Below are positions 58,631 to 64,000 of a DNA stretch of 64,000 nucleotides, piece by piece. Made by a program: the position numbers and the translations under genes. Location: NCBI GenBank assembly GCA_965250245.1, contig OZ252296.1, positions 3,162,001-3,226,000 on the forward strand, written 5' to 3'. The notes beneath the pieces were generated by a model. It did not search any database. It was not told the DNA's origin and saw nothing but the letters and a program-made list of their open reading frames with translations. The DNA is from JABDIP01 sp965250245 (GTDB taxonomy: Bacteria; Pseudomonadota; Alphaproteobacteria; DSM-16000; Inquilinaceae). The stretch's first letter is position 1; every line of letters begins with the position of its first letter.

Positions 58631-59236
58631 TCACCCGCGTATCCGCTGCACGAGCGCCCAGCCTGCCTTCAGCACGGCGGCGACCAGGGCCAGCTTGAGG
58701 AACATCCCCGGAATGAAGGGAACGAGGCCGCTGGTCAGCGCAGTCTTGAACGGACCCACGACCTCCGGGTTGAGGCTGAGCACATAGGTGAGCCACGCCA
58801 CACCCAGGATGAACGGAACCAGCGACGCCAGGAGCAGGGCCGCCAGCAGGTTCGGCAACGCGCGGTCCCAGCCGCGCTCGGCAAGCCAGCCGATCAGCAT
58901 CGCCGAGAGGACGAAACCGACCAGATACCCGGCCGTCGGCCCGGACATGTAGGCGATACCGGCCGTCGGCCCGGCGAAGACCGGAAGGCCGGCGATGCCT
59001 TCCAGCAGATAGACGATCACGGTGATGCCGCCGAGGCGCCAGCCATAAGCGGCGCCGATCAGCAGGACGGCCCAGGTCTGCATGGTCATCGGCACCGGCC
59101 ACATCGGCACCTGGGTCTTGGCGCAGAACGCGATCAGGGCGGTGCCGGCCAGCACCAGCACGGCATCGCGAATCCACCGGGCCTGCCCCTCGGCGGGCCA
59201 AGCCGCCGCCATCAACGATACGCTCTGCGTTTGCAT
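58631..59236 (-). CDS. bioY: BioY biotin transporter (ECF substrate-binding component)
   Basis: A 201-residue membrane protein with about six helices. BioY motifs: AKTQVPMWPVPMTMQTWAVLLIGAAYGWRLGGITVIVYLLEGIAGLPVFAG, GPTAGYLVGFVLSAMLIGWLAERGW and GLVPFIPGMFLKLALVAAV. It captures biotin in the inner membrane; the energising BioM/BioN partners are not adjacent, and BioY alone can work in some species. It is upstream of the DUF3253 gene and 67 bases from parC's end, on the same strand. Confidence 0.95.
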   Translation of the reverse strand: MQTQSVSLMAAAWPAEGQARWIRDAVLVLAGTALIAFCAKTQVPMWPVPMTMQTWAVLLIGAAYGWRLGGITVIVYLLEGIAGLPVFAGPTAGIAYMSGPTAGYLVGFVLSAMLIGWLAERGWDRALPNLLAALLLASLVPFILGVAWLTYVLSLNPEVVGPFKTALTSGLVPFIPGMFLKLALVAAVLKAGWALVQRIRG

Positions 59237-59303
59237 CGGATGCCGTTCCCTTCGGTGTGTCGTTCGACGTGAGTGTCCCGGCAGATATAGCCGAGCACCG
59301 GAA

Positions 59304-61526
59304 CTAGGTAAATCGGTTGGAGCGCGGGAAGCCCTTGGGCGGCAGGCGCCCGGCCTGGGCCCGCTTGCCGAGCCAGGCGGTGAGATCGGTCTCGGTGCGC
59401 ATGCGGTCGCCGAGGCGCCACGACAGCCCGGCCTCCATCGGGAAGACGGACACGTCGGACAATCCGCCGCCCTTGTAGCGCTGCAGGATGACGCCGCGGC
59501 CGCGGGTCATCTCCGGCACCTCGTCGAGCGGGAAGCACAGCAGCTTGCGGTTGTCGCCGATCACCGCGACCATGTCGCCGGCGACCGGCACACAGACCTT
59601 GGCCTCGACCCCCTGCCCCAGATTCAGCACCTGCTTGCCGCTCTTGGTCTGGGCGACGATGTCGGCCTCCTTGACCACGAAGCCGCGCCCGTCCTCCGAC
59701 GCGATCAACAGCCGGCCCTCCGGGTCATGCTTCCTCAGGCTGACCACGTCGGACTCGTTGCCGAGATCGGCCATCAGCCGGACCGGCTCGCCATAGCCCC
59801 GCCCTCGCGGCAGCTTGTCGGCCGCCAGCGTGAAGAACCGGCCATTGGTGGCGAACAGCAGCAGCTTGTCGGTGGTCTCCGCATGCAGCATCAGCTGCTC
59901 CCGGTCGCCCTCCTTGTACTTCACGTCGGAGGTGTCGGTCTGGTGGCCGCGGACGGAGCGGATCCAGCCTTTCTGCGACAGGAAGACGGTGATCGGCTCA
60001 CGCTCGACCATCGCCTCCAGCGGCACCACTACTGCGGTGGGCGCGGAGCCGATCACGGTGCGGCGGGCGCCAAGCTCGGTCTTCTGGCCGAAGCGCTTTT
60101 TGATGTCGGTGATCTGGTCGGTCAGCGCCTGGCGCCGGAGCTCCGGGTCCTTCAGGAGCTTGCGCAGCTCCGCCCGCTCTTTGGTCAGCGCCTTGTGCTC
60201 CTTCCGGATCTCCAGCTCTTCCAGCTTGCGCAGGGCGCGCAGGCGCATGTTCAGCACCGCGTCGGCCTGCACCTCGGTCAGCTCGAAGGCCTTGATCAGC
60301 TCGGCCCTGGGGTCGTCCTCGTAGCGGACGATGCGGATCACCTCGTCAAGGTTCAGGTAGACGATCAGGAAGCCGTCCAGCACCTCCAGCCGATGGGCGA
60401 TCTTCGCCAGCCGGTGCTCGGTCCGGCGGATCAGCACATCGATGCGGTGGGCCAGGTACTCGTCCAGCGCCTCCTTCAGCGTCATCACCCGGGGGATGCC
60501 CTGGGCGTCGAGGACGTTGAGGTTGAGCGAGACCCGCACTTCCAGGTCGGAGCTGCGGAACAGCTGCTCCATCAGCACGTCCGGGTCGACGTTCCGGCTC
60601 TTGGGCTCCAGCACCAGCCGGATGTCGTCGGCGGATTCGTCGCGGACATCGGCGAGGATCGGCACCTTCCGGCTGATCACCAGATCGGCGAGCTTCTCCA
60701 CCAGGCGCGACTTCGGCACCTGGTAGGGGATCTCGTGCACGATGATCTGGAACTGGCCCTGGCTCAGCTTCTCCACCGTCCAGCGCGCCCGCAGGCGGAA
60801 GCCGCCGCGACCGGTGCGGTAGGCCTCCAGGATGGCATCCGGGGTCTCGACCAGCTCGCCGCCGGTGGGGAAGTCCGGACCCGGCACCCGCTTGACCAGC
60901 GTCTCGATGCTGGCCTCGGGGTGCTTCAGCAGGTGCAGCAGGGCGTCGCAGAGCTCGCCGGCATTGTGCGGCGGGATCGAGGTCGCCATGCCGACGGCGA
61001 TGCCCTGGGCGCCGTTGGCCAGCAGGTTCGGAAAGCCGGCCGGCAGAACCACCGGCTCGCTGCCCGCCCCGTCATAGGTCGGGCGGAATTCGACCGCGTC
61101 CTCGTCGATGCCTTCCAGGAGCGCTTGGGCGATCTCGGTCAGCCGCGCCTCGGTGTAGCGCATGGCGGCGGCGTTATCGCCGTCCACATTGCCGAAATTG
61201 CCCTGCCCCAGGATCAGCGGATAGCGCTGGGAGAACTCCTGCGCCAGGCGCACCAACGCGTCATAGACTGCGGTGTCGCCGTGGGGGTGGAACTGGCCGA
61301 TGACGTCGCCGACCACCCGCGCCGATTTTTTCGGCGGCGAGTCCGGGTTCAGGCGGAGCTGCCGCATGGCGTGCAGCAGGCGGCGATGCACCGGCTTTAG
61401 CCCGTCGCGCACATCCGGCAAAGAACGCGCCGTGATGGTCGACAGGGCATAGCTGAGATAGCGCTCGCCGAGCGCGTCGGCGAAGGGGATCGGAAGGACG
61501 GAGTCGGCCGGGGAGGAATCGCTCAT
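59304..61526 (-). CDS. parC: DNA topoisomerase IV subunit A
   Basis: The DNA-cleaving subunit of topoisomerase IV, which unlinks sister chromosomes. The 740-residue protein has LPDVRDGLKPVHRRLLHAMRQL, the catalytic tyrosine in AAAMRYTEARLTEIAQ (Tyr124), and the beta-pinwheel C-terminus with FLSQKGWIRSVRG. There is no GyrA box, which with the length distinguishes it from GyrA. In the quinolone-interacting region it reads HPHGDTAVYDALV: Thr85 replaces the serine of E. coli ParC (Ser80). The ATG overlaps the recO stop by four bases, the known recO-parC arrangement. Confidence 0.95.
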   Translation of the reverse strand: MSDSSPADSVLPIPFADALGERYLSYALSTITARSLPDVRDGLKPVHRRLLHAMRQLRLNPDSPPKKSARVVGDVIGQFHPHGDTAVYDALVRLAQEFSQRYPLILGQGNFGNVDGDNAAAMRYTEARLTEIAQALLEGIDEDAVEFRPTYDGAGSEPVVLPAGFPNLLANGAQGIAVGMATSIPPHNAGELCDALLHLLKHPEASIETLVKRVPGPDFPTGGELVETPDAILEAYRTGRGGFRLRARWTVEKLSQGQFQIIVHEIPYQVPKSRLVEKLADLVISRKVPILADVRDESADDIRLVLEPKSRNVDPDVLMEQLFRSSDLEVRVSLNLNVLDAQGIPRVMTLKEALDEYLAHRIDVLIRRTEHRLAKIAHRLEVLDGFLIVYLNLDEVIRIVRYEDDPRAELIKAFELTEVQADAVLNMRLRALRKLEELEIRKEHKALTKERAELRKLLKDPELRRQALTDQITDIKKRFGQKTELGARRTVIGSAPTAVVVPLEAMVEREPITVFLSQKGWIRSVRGHQTDTSDVKYKEGDREQLMLHAETTDKLLLFATNGRFFTLAADKLPRGRGYGEPVRLMADLGNESDVVSLRKHDPEGRLLIASEDGRGFVVKEADIVAQTKSGKQVLNLGQGVEAKVCVPVAGDMVAVIGDNRKLLCFPLDEVPEMTRGRGVILQRYKGGGLSDVSVFPMEAGLSWRLGDRMRTETDLTAWLGKRAQAGRLPPKGFPRSNRFT

Positions 61527-62260
61527 GAGGGCGTGAAATTACCAGATGTTGTGGCGAATTTGCGATAGCGTTCCACATACCGTTGCCGGGCCGGCGGCAC
61601 CGGGCGATGGGCCTGGCCGAACAGGGTCCGTTCCAGGAAATGGCCGGTCAGCGCCAGCCCTTGCGCCACCGAGGCCGGATCGGCATCGCCGCGCCCGATC
61701 AGGAATCCCGGCAGGGGCAGCAGGCGTTCGCGGTATGGCTCGCCCGCCGACAGCGACACCGCCCGGCCGGTGCGCGGGCTGACATAGGCCAGCTCGTCGT
61801 TGCGGCCGGACGCGGCGCAGCGTTCCAAGTCGAGGCCGAAGCCCAGCGCGCCGAGCAATCCGACCTCCCATTGCACATAGGCGGCGTCCCAATGGTCGCC
61901 GGTCAGGGTGTCCAGCAGCGCCAGCATGCCGTCGAACACCGGCGGATGCGCCTCGCGTTCCGGCAGCGCCGCCTCGACGACGGCACAGGCCGAGGAGAGC
62001 GCGGCCAGACGCAGGGCGTCGTCGATCAGCAGCGCGGCGGTGCTGCCGGCCGGCTCCAGGGTGTAGGAGCCGAGATGCTCGGCAAGGCGGGCGCGCCAGC
62101 GGGCGTGCACCTGTGTCCCGGGCTGCAGCGCGGCGCGCAGCTTCTGGCCGCGCGCCAGGCCGGCATGCCGGCCATGCTCGCGGGTCAGCAGCATGGCGAT
62201 CAGCCCGGTCTCGCCATGGGCCCGGGTCGACAGCACGATGCCTTCGTCGGTCCAGTCCAT
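61523..62260 (-). CDS. recO: DNA repair protein RecO
   Basis: Helps RecR load RecA onto SSB-coated single strands in recombinational repair. The 245-residue protein has the RecO N-terminus MDWTDEGIVLSTRAHGETGLIAMLLTREHGRHAGLARG (OB fold) and a helical C-terminus with EVGLLGALGFGLDLERCAASGRNDELAYVSPRTGRAVS. Only one cysteine of the zinc module remains in that region, as in many alphaproteobacteria. The ATG at 62260 was chosen; upstream codons are not family-like. It overlaps parC by ATGA. Confidence 0.93.
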   Translation of the reverse strand: MDWTDEGIVLSTRAHGETGLIAMLLTREHGRHAGLARGQKLRAALQPGTQVHARWRARLAEHLGSYTLEPAGSTAALLIDDALRLAALSSACAVVEAALPEREAHPPVFDGMLALLDTLTGDHWDAAYVQWEVGLLGALGFGLDLERCAASGRNDELAYVSPRTGRAVSLSAGEPYRERLLPLPGFLIGRGDADPASVAQGLALTGHFLERTLFGQAHRPVPPARQRYVERYRKFATTSGNFTPS

Positions 62261-62535
62261 GGCTAGCCGTCCCCGGGCCGGATGCGGCAGCGCGGGCATA
62301 TCTGGGAATCGCCGATCATCGCCGGACTTTAGCCGCATTTCACGGCATGTTGGGCGTCGAGGATCGCGCCGATTTGCCGAATTCGGCAGAATCAGACTAG
62401 CTGTGTGACCCGTATCACCGTACCGATCTCCAGCCCCGTCTAGACAGGCCGCGGCCTCCAACGGAACCGGCCACACCAATACCAACACCAACCAACACAG
62501 GGGTCCGCTCGCGCGCCGGGCGGGACACACACAAG

Positions 62536-62787
62536 ATGACATATCACAGAACGCTTGTTCCGGGGGCCTTGCGCGGTGCGCTGTGTACCCTTGCCGTCGT
62601 CACCGCCCTCTCGGCCTGCACCCGCACCGAGGTCACGGAACTGAACTGCGTGCGCGTCGCCGACGACCACTTGTCCAACCCGCGCGAGCAGTCCGCGGAT
62701 ACGGTGGTCTGCAACCCTCAACGGGTACGCCTCGTCTATCGCGACAAGTACTACGAACCGGAAGTCGTCACCGACGAAACCTGGTGA
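62536..62787 (+). CDS. Small lipoprotein, member 1 of a three-copy family
   Basis: An 83-residue protein with a lipoprotein signal (CTLAVVTALSAC, lipid-modified Cys about residue 28). A short mature part follows: NCVRVADDHLSNPREQ, VVCNPQRVRLVYRDKYYEP and the C-terminal DETW. Two cysteines remain in the mature part. It aligns with the 63538 product (C-x-x-V-x-D-x-x-HL, CNP-x-RV, YRD-x-Y, DETW at the very end). It is likely anchored in a membrane. The role is unknown. Confidence 0.7.
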   Translation: MTYHRTLVPGALRGALCTLAVVTALSACTRTEVTELNCVRVADDHLSNPREQSADTVVCNPQRVRLVYRDKYYEPEVVTDETW

Positions 62788-62857
62788 CGGGACGGCCTCG
62801 CCGCGGATGGCGAGGCGGCCGGGACCGTCGATCGAAAAACGCCGCGCACTGTGGTGA

Positions 62858-63541
62858 ATGCCACTTCGCTCCGCTCTGCCGCTGCTAGGCTCGGTGCCCA
62901 TCATTACCGGAACCGGGCAGGCGGGACGATCATTGGCTGGGCGAATCAACATTGCCACCGCTGCGCTTATCCTGTCCTTGCGGCCGGCCGAGTTCATGAG
63001 GCCGCGGCCCTGGCTGACCGAACAGGAGAGGCAGGCCGGCCCTCCGCAGGGCATGTCGAACACGCTGTCGATGGTGTCCTGGTGGACCACCGACGAGATC
63101 CGCGACAGCTTCCAGGTCGCCAACCAGGTATGGGAGCAGGCGAATATCCGGTTCTCGCCCGTCCATATCGAGCGGCGGACCGAACGGGTGCAGAACAATG
63201 AGCGCACCATCTATGTCGACCTGACCAACCGCCTGGGTCGGGTCTATGACCGGAAGATCGTCGCCGCATTCGTCCAGTCGCTTGCATCGAACCATGGCGG
63301 CATCGCCGGCGGTCGGCTGGCAATCGTCGCGAAGCGGCTCCTGACAATCCAGTCGACAGAGATGCGGGGTGTTGTGCTGGCCCACGAATTGGGGCATGTG
63401 CTGGGGTTGGCGGACCGGTTCGGACCCAATGTCGGCAACCTGATGTTCCACAACCAAACGCCCGGCGGACGGCCCAACCGGGACCTCGACGAATTCCAGG
63501 CACGATACGCCCGGGAACGCGCAGAACGGCTCTATCGATGA
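62858..63541 (+). CDS. Metzincin-like zinc metalloprotease
   Basis: A 227-residue protein with a zinc-protease motif HELGHVLGLAD (residues 176-186), the HExxHxxGxxD variant, followed by NLMFHNQ with the Met-turn (LMF). The N-terminal 45 residues are hydrophobic with basic residues and may form a signal/anchor. The middle (TTDEIRDSFQVANQVWEQANIRFSPVHI) resembles the front half of matrixin/reprolysin-like domains. It probably acts outside the cytoplasm. It is framed by two copies of a small lipoprotein gene; the ATG of the next one overlaps its stop. Confidence 0.78.
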   Translation: MPLRSALPLLGSVPIITGTGQAGRSLAGRINIATAALILSLRPAEFMRPRPWLTEQERQAGPPQGMSNTLSMVSWWTTDEIRDSFQVANQVWEQANIRFSPVHIERRTERVQNNERTIYVDLTNRLGRVYDRKIVAAFVQSLASNHGGIAGGRLAIVAKRLLTIQSTEMRGVVLAHELGHVLGLADRFGPNVGNLMFHNQTPGGRPNRDLDEFQARYARERAERLYR

Positions 63542-63786
63542 ACTCTCGACCGCGCGTCGGAGCGAGGCCGGACCTTCGCACGATCATGCTGACGGCCATC
63601 CTGATCGGCCTCACCGCCTGCGAGGCGACGCCGCGCTCCGGCCGCTGCGCCTTCGTCGACCTGGAACACCTGGCGCGGCCGCGCGATATCGGCGGCAAGA
63701 CGCTGATCTGCAATCCCATGCGCGTAAGCGCCGCCTATCGGGACCAGTACTTCCCCGGCTATGAGTGGGGCGACGAGACGTGGTGA
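63538..63786 (+). CDS. Small lipoprotein, member 2 of a three-copy family
   Basis: An 82-residue paralogue of the 62536 protein: lipobox LIGLTAC, then GRCAFVDLEHLARPRDI, LICNPMRVSAAYRDQYFPG and the same C-terminal DETW. Its start overlaps the metalloprotease stop by four bases, so the two are translationally coupled. It may be a partner, inhibitor or anchor of that protease; this is inference. Confidence 0.72.
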   Translation: MNSRPRVGARPDLRTIMLTAILIGLTACEATPRSGRCAFVDLEHLARPRDIGGKTLICNPMRVSAAYRDQYFPGYEWGDETW

Positions 63787-63870
63787 CGCGGGCGACCGCT
63801 TGATCCTCGCCGCGGCGCCCATGCGGTGGCATCTTGGCGCCATCGCCGACACGGGACCGGACCTCAGACC

Positions 63871-64000
63871 ATGCTGACCAGACGAGACGTTCTCCGGCAG
63901 TCGCTGCGCGGCGCCCTGGGCCTCGGCACGCTTGCAACCGGCCTTGCCGCTTGCGGCACCCCGCGCCCCGCCTCGCGCTGCGAGTTCGTCAGCCAACAGC
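63871..64000 (+). CDS. Small lipoprotein, member 3 of the family (cut by window end)
   Basis: The open frame from ATG 63871 encodes a signal with TRRDVLRQS and lipobox LATGLAAC, then GTPRPASRCEFVSQQ before the window ends. The SRCEFVSQQ start matches the GRCAFVDLE start of member 2. The twin-arginine pair suggests Tat export. Only the first 43 residues are visible. Confidence 0.6.
   Translation, partial: MLTRRDVLRQSLRGALGLGTLATGLAACGTPRPASRCEFVSQQ

Noticed and set aside
59082..61400. Long plus-strand frame opposite parC
   Set aside because: Low-complexity Leu/His/Gln/Arg translation and complete overlap with parC; not coding.

Overview
The window is GC-rich chromosomal DNA from an alphaproteobacterium, most likely a Rhodospirillales-type free-living bacterium. 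The evidence is the rpiB-glyA-nrdR-ribD-ribE-ribB gene order, MucR and LdtR regulators, a small DUF6898-like protein, a HemB with the magnesium-type (cysteine-free) metal site, and the recO-parC pair. No rRNA, tRNA, CRISPR array, intact insertion sequence or integrase was seen.

Layout. 1-6.3 kb (mostly minus): riboflavin genes (ribB with a degenerate RibA domain, ribE, ribD) interleaved with a GNAT acetyltransferase, two canonical Nudix hydrolases, and a PadR/Nudix-fold pair divergent from a LysE exporter. 6.5-8.8 kb: nrdR, glyA, rpiB. 9-14 kb: MucR, LdtR and a valine-catabolism operon. 14-25.9 kb: hemB, GFA and DUF899 proteins, two alpha/beta hydrolases, a double PilZ protein, a CoA transferase, a penicillin-acylase-family protein, threonine dehydratase and a flavin reductase.

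25.9-36.3 kb is the most unusual part. Three promoters with textbook sigma-54 (-24/-12) spacing stand in front of genes for signal-peptide proteins. Two of these are related Asp/Gly repeat proteins. The third promoter precedes a four-gene operon: two secreted proteins sharing an 'NxFNxGxN' repeat, a C39-type peptidase with its SCG active-site motif, and a lipoprotein. An outer-membrane beta-barrel protein with an N-terminal coiled coil converges on this operon, followed by a receiver-less sigma-54 activator. The gene set matches the Fap functional-amyloid export system (FapB/C/D/E/F) in composition, but it is divergent and rearranged. I read this as a sigma-54-controlled extracellular amyloid/matrix locus.

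36.8-42.4 kb: motA-motB, a circularly permuted ATP-grasp/alpha-E pair, and the N-end-rule transferase bpt. 42.5-48.7 kb: a divergent zinc-limitation cluster around a palindrome resembling a Zur box (Zur, COG0523 GTPase, WD40 protein and a small Cys protein one way; DUF1636 protein and a FecBCD-type ABC importer the other). 48.8-59.3 kb: a periplasmic PilJ-type sensor-like protein, a TakP-like TRAP transporter, an orphan protein of foreign appearance, a MarR/MFS divergent pair, a GMC oxidoreductase, a DUF3253 protein and BioY. 59.3-62.3 kb: parC and recO. 62.5 kb to the end: a small lipoprotein family in three copies (the last cut by the window edge) around a metzincin-like protease.
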